This document shows, in pieces, positions 55,044 through 62,997 of a stretch of 64,000 nucleotides of DNA. How positions within the stretch are numbered: position 1 is the first letter of the stretch; every line of letters begins with the position of its first letter. The notes under the pieces were generated by a model. The model ran no database searches. It was not told where the DNA came from and saw nothing but the letters and a program-made list of their open reading frames with translations. The stretch comes from Collinsella sp. GTDB lineage: Bacteria > Actinomycetota > Coriobacteriia > Coriobacteriales > Coriobacteriaceae. The position numbers and the translations under genes are program-made. Where the stretch lies: assembly GCA_019419505.1 (NCBI GenBank), contig DXZS01000020.1, forward strand, positions 1 to 64,000, read 5' to 3'.

Positions 55044-55112
55044 CCATAATCTGACAGTATCATTTGCCATAATCTTGCAGTAGTGTTTTCCACAATCTTA
55101 TAGTAGCCCAGC
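55044..55112. repeat. Three tandem degenerate 23-bp repeats
   Basis: Units begin at 55044, 55067 and 55090 with CCATAATCTGACAGTAT, CCATAATCTTGCAGTAG and CCACAATCTTATAGTAG. Multiple spaced repeats of this sort occur at ends of IS21-like elements; no transposase is present, so this may be a remnant end. Confidence 0.6.
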
Positions 55113-55205
55113 TCAGAGGCGTTATTGGATAGTAACCTATAACCGTTTTAGAACGTCCCCAACGACTGCCTGGGAGCGATAACAGGTATTATCTGGTCAA
55201 ACACC

Positions 55206-55243
55206 AAAACCACCACAAAGGTGCCTGTCCCCTTTGTGGTGGT
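55206..55243. repeat. Family B stem-variant hairpin (CCACCACAAAG type)
   Basis: AAACCACCACAAAG pairs with CTTTGTGGTGGTTT, loop GTGCCTGTCCC. Loop conserved, stem different. Window positions 43-65 look like its right half. Confidence 0.75.
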
Positions 55244-55327
55244 TTGGAGCTCTCCGCGGCGGGATGCTAGACTGGCGGCGTATACATTCGCGCCAAAACA
55301 CGGGTCGCATGCAAGAAAGGAGATGCC

Positions 55328-55519
55328 ATGGCACCGATTGAGCCACTCAAAAAAATCGTCGCTCCCGCCGCCAGGGTCATCGTCCGCCTGAGTGACTCGC
55401 TTACCTACGACGATATCCCCTGTGCCTCTAAGGCACGTTCGGACAGTCGTCCCTATCTGGGCCACGTCCCCTTCTTTGCGCCCAAGCTCGTTTCCGATTC
55501 TGAGCGCCACAAGCAGTAA
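55328..55519 (+). CDS. Small hypothetical protein
   Basis: 63-residue basic protein that I do not recognise; no membrane segment. AAAGGAGATGCC precedes the ATG, an excellent ribosome site, which is the main support. It ends 35 bp before the convergent antiporter gene. Codon use resembles neighbouring genes in the first half. May be real but uncharacterised. Confidence 0.5.
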   Translation: MAPIEPLKKIVAPAARVIVRLSDSLTYDDIPCASKARSDSRPYLGHVPFFAPKLVSDSERHKQ

Positions 55520-55554
55520 TCCAACATACAGCAGACACCGCGCAGGTCGCGGCG

Positions 55555-56964
55555 TTACCGCTTTGGCGCAACGTAACCTGACCCCCTTGCACCAACGCCG
55601 GGATTATCGACACTGCGGCCGCGGCGCGATATGAGGCGCGAAACCTCGCCCAGCAACACGGCGATCACCACACCCATGAGAATGGGCAACTTTGCCATTT
55701 CGGCGGGCGAGCCGTTGAGCGGCACAATCGTAGCGACAATCGAAAGCACAAGCTCCACCACGGGAATCGCAAGTGCCACCGCAAGCACCTTACCCTCGAA
55801 AGGCGCGCGGAATACGCGCGGGCGATCGTCATATTTGCGCAGGCGCCAAAACGCTGGGAACATCGGGATATAACTCATGAGCAGAAAGACGACGTTCATC
55901 GAAAAGAAGACCCAAAATACGTCGGAGCCCTCGCCCAGCGGAATCTGAAGCAGTAGTACCAGGCTGGCAAAACAACCGTTAATGATTGCCGAGCCATTGG
56001 GCATGCCGGTCTTTTTGGACACCAACGCAAAGGGGCGCGGCATGTTGCCATGGCGCGCGGCATAGCTCGCCACGTTGTTGACGCCAAAGCTCCAGCAGAT
56101 CATGTTGGCGAACAGCGTCACCAAAAAGGCCACGCCCACGACCATCGTCAGCGGGTGAGCGCGCCCCACCATGGCGGCGACCGCGTCCACAATGCCCGAA
56201 TCGAGTGAAAGCTGCTCGGTGGGAACCGCGGCTCCAATGCCGATACCGCAAATAATGTAGATCGCCGCAATGGCCACGCCACCGGCAATAACCGCCTTGG
56301 GGATATCGCGCGACGGGTTCTTCATCGTGCTGGCAAAGGTCGCGACCACTTCGAAGCCCATAAAGTTGAACAGGATAATCGATAGGTACGTCAACGAATT
56401 GGTGTCGCCCAGATCTGGAATGAAGGTCTTAAGCGACATGTCGTTAGCAAAGCCGTTATTGCAGGCAAACCAAATGCCGACGATTCCCACCACAGCAGTA
56501 ATGAGCACCTTGATGACGGCGCCGCCGTCCATAACCCAATCGGCCTCCGCCACCGGCTGCATTGCCATGACCGTGACGCCCCACACAAAGGCAATCTCGA
56601 TGGCAATTCGGATCCCGAGTGAAAACTCGATACCCCACACCGCATTAATGACACTGGGGAACATGCAGGCGATACTTGCCACCCACAGCGGAAAGTTGAC
56701 CCAGTAGCACCAGGAACAGCGGGCACCCCAACGGTCACCCAAGCCCAGACGTACCCAGTCGTACAGGCCGCCCTCGGAATCGAACGCCGTGCCCAGCTCG
56801 GCCACCACCAGGCCATAGGGAAGCAAAAACGTAATGATAAGGAAGATCCACCAGAAGAACTGCACGTTACCCATGGCAGATGCCGGAGCCGCCGCCTCAA
56901 TGGTAAACACGACGCAGATAACCGAGAGGATGACCTCGAACAGGGAGAACTTTTTACCTGCCAC
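55555..56964 (-). CDS. APC-family amino acid antiporter (AguD-like), copy 2
   Basis: 469 residues with 12 predicted membrane segments. The N-terminal segment (FEVILSVICVVFTIEAAAPA) and the LPYGLVVAELGTAF region resemble the glutamate:GABA/agmatine:putrescine exchanger group. It is paralogous to the permease at 58863 over its whole length. GTG start with AGGGGGAG upstream. It sits behind the aguA terminator and its own leader hairpin (56984-57059), so it may be regulated separately from the rest of the operon. Likely exchanges agmatine for putrescine, or a related amine or amino acid. Confidence 0.87.
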   Translation of the reverse strand: MAGKKFSLFEVILSVICVVFTIEAAAPASAMGNVQFFWWIFLIITFLLPYGLVVAELGTAFDSEGGLYDWVRLGLGDRWGARCSWCYWVNFPLWVASIACMFPSVINAVWGIEFSLGIRIAIEIAFVWGVTVMAMQPVAEADWVMDGGAVIKVLITAVVGIVGIWFACNNGFANDMSLKTFIPDLGDTNSLTYLSIILFNFMGFEVVATFASTMKNPSRDIPKAVIAGGVAIAAIYIICGIGIGAAVPTEQLSLDSGIVDAVAAMVGRAHPLTMVVGVAFLVTLFANMICWSFGVNNVASYAARHGNMPRPFALVSKKTGMPNGSAIINGCFASLVLLLQIPLGEGSDVFWVFFSMNVVFLLMSYIPMFPAFWRLRKYDDRPRVFRAPFEGKVLAVALAIPVVELVLSIVATIVPLNGSPAEMAKLPILMGVVIAVLLGEVSRLISRRGRSVDNPGVGARGSGYVAPKR

Positions 56965-56983
56965 GGCACGCTCCCCCTACAGC

Positions 56984-57059
56984 AAAAAGGATGGCATCTG
57001 TACCGAAGGCGCAGCCCAAGGTAGGGTTGCAGGCCGCGTCACCGGTACAGGTGCCATCC
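56984..57059 (-). promoter_or_regulatory. Possible attenuator in the leader of antiporter 2
   Basis: On the minus strand GGATGGCACCTGTACCG pairs with CGGTACAGATGCCATCC (one mismatch, 37-nt loop) and is followed by TTTTT, ending 19 nt before the GTG start. A short open frame starting MYQRIVIY at about 57135 runs through it. An intrinsic terminator this close to a start codon suggests conditional read-through. Confidence 0.6.
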
Positions 57060-57184
57060 CAAAGAGAGGAGAGGATGCAGATGTTGGACCAACGCTCGCG
57101 GAACAGGCGCGTGTAGATGACGATACGCTGGTACATAGATACTCCGATCAAAACGGCCGCGTTCGCGACCGGGAACTTTCGGCA

Positions 57185-57267
57185 ATTGAAGACGCGTCTG
57201 ACCTGGGAAATTCAAGCGAACAATTGGCCTAACCCGCAAAAAATCCCAGGCCAGACGCGTATTCAAT
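57185..57267. repeat. Inverted repeat in the aguA-antiporter 2 gap
   Basis: ATTGAAGACGCGTCTGACCT (from 57185) and its inverse ending at 57267, 24-bp arms with two mismatches, 35-nt loop. Lies between the aguA terminator and the antiporter 2 leader. Confidence 0.75.
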
Positions 57268-57268
57268 C

Positions 57269-57302
57269 AAAAAAGCACTCCGATGTGGAGGCAACGGAGT
57301 GC
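57269..57302 (-). terminator. Intrinsic terminator of aguA
   Basis: On the minus strand GCACTCCG and CGGAGTGC with a 12-nt loop, followed by TTTTTT. Confidence 0.85.
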
Positions 57303-57388
57303 CCAAAGAAAACCCAACCGACCAAGACATCGGGCAAGCCGACCATCAATGCCCCAAGATGGTTCGATTCGCCGATTGTCCGATTGAT

Positions 57389-57498
57389 CGGCTGGGTTTT
57401 CGAGGTGCCCCAGGTCGCCGCGAAAGAGGAGCGAAGCGTACTTTGGTACGCGAGCGACGGTTTGAGCGGCGAGATGGGGTGCCTCGGAAAGCCAGACG
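57389..57498 (-). repeat. Large branched hairpin at the 3' end of aguA
   Basis: Arms at 57389-57421 and 57466-57498 pair imperfectly (CGGCTGGGTTTTCGAGG with its relatives). Inside is a perfect GCGTAC/GTACGC hairpin with TTTG loop between GAGGAGCGAA and GAGCGACGG. It touches the aguA stop codon at 57500. Confidence 0.75.
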
Positions 57499-57499
57499 A

Positions 57500-58705
57500 T
57501 TAAGCCGACGGCTCCTGCTGCGTAATGCAGTGGATATTGCCGCCGCCGAAGACGACCTGCTCGGACTGAACGCCGACGCACTTGTAGACGCCCTCACCCC
57601 AGACCTCGTCGTAGATCTTCTGGAGCGTGTCAACGGCCAGCTGGTCGTTCTCGTCGCCGTACTGCGGAACGATAACGCCGTGGTTGGTGACCAGGTAGTT
57701 CATGTAGGAAGCGATCAGCGGCTCGTCGGCAACGCGCGGCTCGGCGTTCTCGTCGGCGTCGATGGTGTCGCAGGAAGCCTGGTCCATGAACAGCGGGTTT
57801 ACGGGCATGCAGAGCTTGTAGACCTTCATCTTGCGGCCCTTGGCGTCAACGGCGTTGGAGAGGGTCTCGTAGGCAGCGTGGCACTGCTCGTAGAACGGAT
57901 ACTCGGGATCGTCAGTCCAGATGCAGGCCATAACGCCCGGAGCGATAAACGTGGCGACGTCATCGATGTGACCGTTGGTCTCCTCGGGGTCGATGCCCTC
58001 CTTGACCCAGATGACCTTCTCGACACCCAGGTAATCCTTGAGGTGCTCGTCCATATAGGCGCGAAGCTCCTCACTCCAGGGCTCAAACTTCCTCTTGAAC
58101 TTGGGCCAGATGGACTCGGAATCCTCTTCCTCCTCCAGAACCGCAGAGCAGGTGCGGCCCGGGGAAAGCAGGCACTGGTCGGTCACGACCACGGTGCCTT
58201 CGCCGTCGACGGTGATGGAACCGCCCTCGAGGATCATGTCATCGGGACGATAGCGACGGCAGCCGGAGAGCTCAGCTATCTTAAGGGCGATCTGCTCGTC
58301 CTTGTCCCATGGGAAATAGAGGCCGTCGACGAGGCCGCCGTAGGCGTTGAAGTGCCAGTGGTTGGCGCGCTTATCGCCCTTGCCGTTGATAACAAAAGTG
58401 GCAGCGGTGTCACGGAACCAAGCGTCGTCGGTGGTCATCTCGATAACGGTGACGTTCTCGTCTTCCTCAAAGAAGGCCTTGCAGTTGGCGTAGTCAGCCT
58501 GGTTGGCGCACATGGTGACCGGGGTGAACTCGGCGATGGCGCGAGCGATGGCGGCATACTGCCTCTGAGCCGGCTTGGCGCCGTGGGCCCAGGTGTCGGT
58601 GCGGTGGGGCCAACCCATCCACACGCGATCCTGCGGGGCAAACTCAGCAGGCATAAAGAAGCCGTCGGCCTTTGGAGTGGACTCGGACTCGGTGATCGTA
58701 CGCAT
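57500..58705 (-). CDS. aguA: Agmatine deiminase
   Basis: 401-residue guanidino-group hydrolase that converts agmatine to N-carbamoylputrescine and ammonia. The nucleophile is Cys393 in GGGNIHCITQQEP; FFMPAEFAPQDRVWMGWP at the N-terminus and ILEGGSITVDGEG with the acidic binding residues are family-typical. It lies in an operon with putrescine carbamoyltransferase and exchangers, which identifies the energy-yielding, acid-tolerance agmatine deiminase pathway rather than polyamine synthesis. ATG 58705 has GGAGGAA upstream. Confidence 0.95.
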   Translation of the reverse strand: MRTITESESTPKADGFFMPAEFAPQDRVWMGWPHRTDTWAHGAKPAQRQYAAIARAIAEFTPVTMCANQADYANCKAFFEEDENVTVIEMTTDDAWFRDTAATFVINGKGDKRANHWHFNAYGGLVDGLYFPWDKDEQIALKIAELSGCRRYRPDDMILEGGSITVDGEGTVVVTDQCLLSPGRTCSAVLEEEEDSESIWPKFKRKFEPWSEELRAYMDEHLKDYLGVEKVIWVKEGIDPEETNGHIDDVATFIAPGVMACIWTDDPEYPFYEQCHAAYETLSNAVDAKGRKMKVYKLCMPVNPLFMDQASCDTIDADENAEPRVADEPLIASYMNYLVTNHGVIVPQYGDENDQLAVDTLQKIYDEVWGEGVYKCVGVQSEQVVFGGGNIHCITQQEPSA

Positions 58706-58862
58706 AAGATTTCCTCCAAATCGAACGATCGCTTGCCGCGGGCGGGTTACCCGCGGCCTAAAAACCAAGAGATAGCGGGCGGTGGTTACCGGAGCTATCG
58801 CTCACACCCGCCCCAGGGAATGGTTAGACAATTGAGAAGTAGGAATCCCAATTCTGGGTGCT

Positions 58863-60302
58863 CTAGTCCTCTTCGGCCTCGGCGGCCTCCTCGGCGAGAC
58901 GCTGAGCAGCCAGCTCGGGGGTGAGACCCTTGTACTCGGTCTCGCGGCCCTTGGCGCTGACTACGCGGACGACCTCGCCGATGAGCACAAGCACGATGAA
59001 GATAACGATCATCGGAACCTTGTCAACAATTTCATCGACGGAGAACGGAGCCAGCGTTGCAACGATGGCCAAGATCAGCTCGATGCAGGGAATGGCCAGC
59101 ATGACCTTCATCATGGCACCCTTAAACGGGAACGTGAAGATGCGCTCACGGTTCGGGTCGTTCTTACGAAGGTTGAGGAACGCCGGGAACATCGGGATGT
59201 AGGTGAGCAGCAGGAAGACGACGGAGGTGCCAAAGAGCATCCAGAAAACACCGTTGGAAATGGCGTCGATGGGAACCAGCTGCAGGCACAGCACCAGGGA
59301 GGCAACGATGGCGTTGACCAGGTTGGCGCCGTTGGGCATATCGTCATCCGAGATCATCGAGGCAAAGACCTTGGGCATGTTGCCGTGCTCGGCAGCGTAG
59401 CGAGCAACGGAGTTAACGCCGAAGGACCAAGCGGCCATGTTGGCGAACAGGGTGATCAGGAAGGCGATGCAGATGACCTTAAAGATCATGGAGTCGCCCA
59501 CCATGGTCTGGACTGCGACAATCATGCCATAGTCGGGGTCGATGGAATCGGCCGGCACGGCAGCGCCGATGCCAAAGCCAGCGAACAGGTAGACCACAGC
59601 GATGGACAGGCCACCGACGATGATAGCCTTGGGGATATCGCGAGCGGGATCGGCCATGTCGTCGGTCATAGTGCAGATGACCTCAAAGCCCATGAAGTTA
59701 AAGATGATGATCGACAGGTAACCGAGAGCGTTGGTGTTGGTGAGCTCGGGCAGGAAGGTGGCAGCGGACATGTCGTTCGCAAAACCGTTCTCCATGGCAT
59801 ACCAAATGCCCAAAGCGCCAACGATAACCGCGACGGCGACCTTGATGATGGCGCCACCGTTCAGAACCCACTCGGAGTCGGCAGCCTTGGAACGACCCAT
59901 AAGATAGACGATCCACACAAAGGCAAGGTCGATACCAATCTTGGCAATCAGATTGAACTCGACGCCAAAAACCATGCCCAAAATGTCGGGGAACATGGTA
60001 GCCAGCGAGGCGATCCACAGCGGGTAGTTGACCCAGTAGTAGTACGAGATGCGGGCGCCCCACTTGTCGCCCAGGCCATCGCGCACCCAGTCGTAAATGC
60101 CGCCCTCGCCGTCATAGGTGGTGCCGAGCTCGGCGACAACCATGCCATAAGGGAGCAGGAAGGTCAGGATCAGGAAGATCCACCAGAAGAACTGCTGGTT
60201 GCCAATGGCAGCAGCAGGAGCGGCGGCCTCGCAAACGAAGACGACGCAGATGATGGTCGAAATGACCGTCAAAAAGGAAAGCTTTTTCTTTCCGTCGCTC
60301 AT
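58863..60302 (-). CDS. APC-family amino acid antiporter (AguD-like), copy 1
   Basis: 479 residues, 12 predicted membrane segments, same architecture as the permease at 55555 (FWWIFLILTFLLPYGMVVAELGT). Ends with an acidic, Glu-rich tail. Placed between ptcA and aguA, where aguD lies in enterococcal and streptococcal clusters, so it is the best candidate agmatine:putrescine antiporter. AAGGAG precedes the ATG. Confidence 0.88.
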   Translation of the reverse strand: MSDGKKKLSFLTVISTIICVVFVCEAAAPAAAIGNQQFFWWIFLILTFLLPYGMVVAELGTTYDGEGGIYDWVRDGLGDKWGARISYYYWVNYPLWIASLATMFPDILGMVFGVEFNLIAKIGIDLAFVWIVYLMGRSKAADSEWVLNGGAIIKVAVAVIVGALGIWYAMENGFANDMSAATFLPELTNTNALGYLSIIIFNFMGFEVICTMTDDMADPARDIPKAIIVGGLSIAVVYLFAGFGIGAAVPADSIDPDYGMIVAVQTMVGDSMIFKVICIAFLITLFANMAAWSFGVNSVARYAAEHGNMPKVFASMISDDDMPNGANLVNAIVASLVLCLQLVPIDAISNGVFWMLFGTSVVFLLLTYIPMFPAFLNLRKNDPNRERIFTFPFKGAMMKVMLAIPCIELILAIVATLAPFSVDEIVDKVPMIVIFIVLVLIGEVVRVVSAKGRETEYKGLTPELAAQRLAEEAAEAEED

Positions 60303-60434
60303 GATGAGCTCCTTCGCTCAGTCTTGGACAAATCGAGGCCCTTAAGATATTAAGGCAATTGCCGGGCCTCGGTGAGCGGGCGACAGGAGACGAGCATCCG
60401 CCGCCCGCAAACGTGCTTTTAGGCGCCTTGGGGC

Positions 60435-61508
60435 TTAGAGCTGCTCGAGAGCCTCGAGAGCGGCGTGAAGCTCGGCCTTGGCGGAGTACTCGACACCCTC
60501 GTCGTTGAGCGGAGTGCGCTTGCCCAGGGCGGCGAGGAGAGCACGGATGGAGTGCTTGCGGTTCTCGGCCTCGACCCAGCACAGGGAGCGCTCGGGATCG
60601 TCCATAACCTCGTCGACGACTTCCTCGTTGCGGGTGGCCGGCAGGCAGTGCATGAACTTGGAGCCTGCGCCGGCGAAGTTCATCATGTCCATGGTGACCT
60701 GATACTTGGGATAGAACACGTCCATGTAGTTCTCGCCCGAGACCTCCTCGTCGTACAGGCCATACCACACGTCGGTGTAGATGAAATCGGCGCCCTTGAT
60801 GCACTCGATGTCGTCGGAGATGACGACGGAGCCGCCGGAGACCTTGCAGTTCTCCTCGGCGATGGCCATCATCTGCTTGCCGAACTCGGCGCGCTCCTCA
60901 ACGGTGCCAACGTGCAGACCGCCATCGGGGACCTGGTGGCCCTTAGGTCCAAACTGGACAAACTTCATGCCGACCTTGGAGGCGATAAACATGAGGGAGA
61001 CGCAGACCTGGGTGGCGTCGCCGATGAAGGCCAGGGTGCAGTCCTCGATCTTCTTGCCCTCGGGGAGGTTCTCGAGCATGGTCATAAGGTCGCCCATCTC
61101 CTGCGTGGGATGGTTGAACTCGGACATGCCATTGATGACGGGCACAGCGGAGCCCTCGGCAAGGCCGACGACGTCCTTGTGACGGTCAACGCGAGCCATC
61201 ATGATGTCGAGCAGCGAGCCCATAACGCGAGCGGTGTCGCCCAGGGACTCGTGACCGCCGAGCTGGATGGTGCCAGGGCCATAGAACTGAGCATGGCCGC
61301 CGAGGTCGGTCATAGCGGTCTCGAAGGAAAGACGGGTGCGGGTGGAGACCTGCTGGAAGATCATGCCAAGGCTCTGGTTGCGGAGCAGGTGCGGATAATA
61401 ACCGTCAACCTTGATGGCCTTCTTCATTGCCAGGCCAAGATCCTCAATAGCCAGGATCTGCTCTTTGGTGAAGTCGTTGGTGTCGATGAAATCCTTAGGC
61501 AGTGCCAT
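60435..61508 (-). CDS. ptcA: Putrescine carbamoyltransferase
   Basis: 357 residues of the aspartate/ornithine carbamoyltransferase superfamily. Carbamoyl-phosphate site STRTR at 55-59; the motif FNHPTQE at 131-137 replaces the HPCQ form of ornithine enzymes, and [14 protein letters not shown] is present. In this pathway it phosphorolyses carbamoylputrescine to putrescine and carbamoyl phosphate; a carbamate kinase then makes ATP, but none is encoded here. First gene of the operon; start 61508 follows GGAAAGGAAA. Confidence 0.92.
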   Translation of the reverse strand: MALPKDFIDTNDFTKEQILAIEDLGLAMKKAIKVDGYYPHLLRNQSLGMIFQQVSTRTRLSFETAMTDLGGHAQFYGPGTIQLGGHESLGDTARVMGSLLDIMMARVDRHKDVVGLAEGSAVPVINGMSEFNHPTQEMGDLMTMLENLPEGKKIEDCTLAFIGDATQVCVSLMFIASKVGMKFVQFGPKGHQVPDGGLHVGTVEERAEFGKQMMAIAEENCKVSGGSVVISDDIECIKGADFIYTDVWYGLYDEEVSGENYMDVFYPKYQVTMDMMNFAGAGSKFMHCLPATRNEEVVDEVMDDPERSLCWVEAENRKHSIRALLAALGKRTPLNDEGVEYSAKAELHAALEALEQL

Positions 61509-61822
61509 GTCGATTTCCTTTCCGCCGGTCTTGCCGACTATTACTATGAGGCGCTCGTACATCACGCCTCGTGTTGACAAGACCATCATTCATCCATATG
61601 TAACTATTGCCTAGTTTATTCGAGATTAAAGACCGTTCACGGAGTTACATCTCCTCTAATCCAATATAAACCAGCAGGTAGCGGGTTTGCAGGGGGTTTA
61701 CTATCCAGAACCGCGAACGGTATACGGCTATACTGTATTTCGGCGCCTAATCCGCAATGAAACGAAGGGTTGAGACGTCTATATCCCACAAGGTATACAG
61801 GGCTCGGCCATAGATAAATGAG
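61509..61822. promoter_or_regulatory. Divergent regulatory region of the agmatine operon
   Basis: The 314 bp between ptcA and the LuxR-type gene contain ACCGTTCA (61632-61639, within the palindrome CCGTTCACGG) and the palindrome ACCGCGAACGGT (61710-61721), plus TTTACT-18-TATACG (61697-61726) as a possible rightward promoter. These paired CGGT sites are candidate regulator operators. Confidence 0.45.
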
Positions 61823-62737
61823 ATGGGACGGTGGCAGATGAACACCCTGATGTTCTTCTATACCCTAGCGATACTCGTGATCTGTATTGTGACGGCAGTA
61901 CTTTCGCTTGCCGCCTATGCCTCGTCTCGTCGACGCATCTTTGTCTATGGCTGCGGCGTATTTATCTGCTATGCCATCGAGATGACCGAGATCTTCTTTT
62001 TTGAATACACGTTGCAAAACCAGAGCTTTCCGGCCAGTGACTATTACTCAATTACCATGCCTGTAATGCGGACCCTTGTGGCGACCGCTTCACAGGCTTT
62101 TATTTGGGCCATCGCCATGGACTTGCTCGACAAGCATTCAAAAAAGCAGTTTGTTATTCCCATCGCAACGTTCTTGTTGAGCGAACTGCTGATTATCATC
62201 GCTGTCCCTTACGGTCCCATGCATCAATGGCTCTACTACACAATGCGTCAGGTATTCCTTGTATTTGTGGGGCTCTATATCTTTTGGACGGCGCATAAAA
62301 GCACGCAGGTCGAACTTAAGGCTCGCGTCAGCAATCAACGAAAGCACCTCATCATTGGTGCCATTCTGGTCGGGCGTATCGTTGCCGAGGACTTCTACAA
62401 TATCTTGGTGGTCCCCATGAGCCTGGCGCCCTCCTGGCTGCAGCTGTACCTATCCGAGCGCAACTTTAGCGAGAACATCTTTGCGTGCTACTTTGCGATT
62501 CTGCTGGTCATCTACGCCTACCACGTGCTTTCGATTCGCATGCAGGAGGCGCCCGAGGAAAAGAACGTCAGCGATCTTGATCGGCACATCGAAGAGCAGA
62601 TGCCCTTCTATCGCAACGCCTACAAGCTCTACAACCGCGAGGCCGAAGTCATGCGCCTGGTTGTGCTGGGCAAATCAAACCTGCCAAAAAGGGACAGGTT
62701 TATTTTGGCAGGTTTTATCTGGGCAAACGTCAACTGA
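61823..62737 (+). pseudogene. Seven-TM LuxR-type regulator (AguR-like) truncated inside its HTH
   Basis: 304-residue open frame. Seven hydrophobic segments span residues about 6-255, followed by a cytoplasmic linker and the beginning of a LuxR HTH domain (YNREAEVMRLVVLGKSN). At that point the frame enters a family B repeat, and the last 18 residues (LPKRDRFILAGFIW...) are repeat-encoded. About 45 residues of the DNA-binding domain are therefore missing. A membrane LuxR protein divergent from an agmatine operon matches the arrangement of enterococcal AguR. The product should be unable to bind DNA. Start could also be ATG 61838. Confidence 0.8.
62678..62727 (-). repeat. Family B REP-like hairpin, copy 9, inside the LuxR-type gene
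   Basis: AACCTGCCAAAAAGGGACAGG then TTTATTTTGGCAGGTTTTATC. It replaces the 3' end of the regulator gene; no remaining HTH sequence is found on the far side. Confidence 0.88.
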
Positions 62738-62770
62738 GCCACTTTCCCTTGCGGTAGTCTTCTAACAGCA

Positions 62771-62897
62771 AAAACCAAGTGAGTAGACTTTTTGCAGGAA
62801 GCCGAGCACACCCCAAAACGCCACAGCTCTGACCTGCGGTTTTATTGAGCGTTTGGCGCGGTGTGCTCGACAAGTCCAAAAAAGTCTACTCACTTGC
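62771..62897 (+). repeat. Family C fold-back element, copy 4
   Basis: AAAACCAAGTGAGTAGAC and inverse GTCTACTCACTTG around GACCTGCGGTTTTATTGAGC. Part of the block duplicated at 54634-55020. Confidence 0.8.
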
Positions 62898-62997
62898 ATC
62901 TAAGGCGCACCAGAAAGGCAAAAACCGCCGCGAAAGGGATCCGGACCCCGTTCGCGACGGCTGTTCGCGCTGGTTTTGTGACGGTTTTGCCCGCTTG

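Noticed and set aside
55044..55112. Possible CRISPR array
   Set aside because: Only three adjacent degenerate 23-bp units with no spacers and no cas genes.
57361..57400. GGTTCGATTCG resembling a tRNA T-loop
   Set aside because: No acceptor stem, D arm or anticodon arm can be folded around it; it belongs to the hairpin 3' of aguA.
57299..58924. 541-residue plus-strand open frame over aguA
   Set aside because: Antisense of agmatine deiminase, whose catalytic motifs and operon context are clear; the plus-strand translation is Val/Leu/Gly-rich with no family resemblance.
62683..62737. Peptide LPKRDRFILAGFIW as a possible conserved protein tail
   Set aside because: It is the translation of a family B repeat and appears in several unrelated open frames in this window, so it is not a protein domain.
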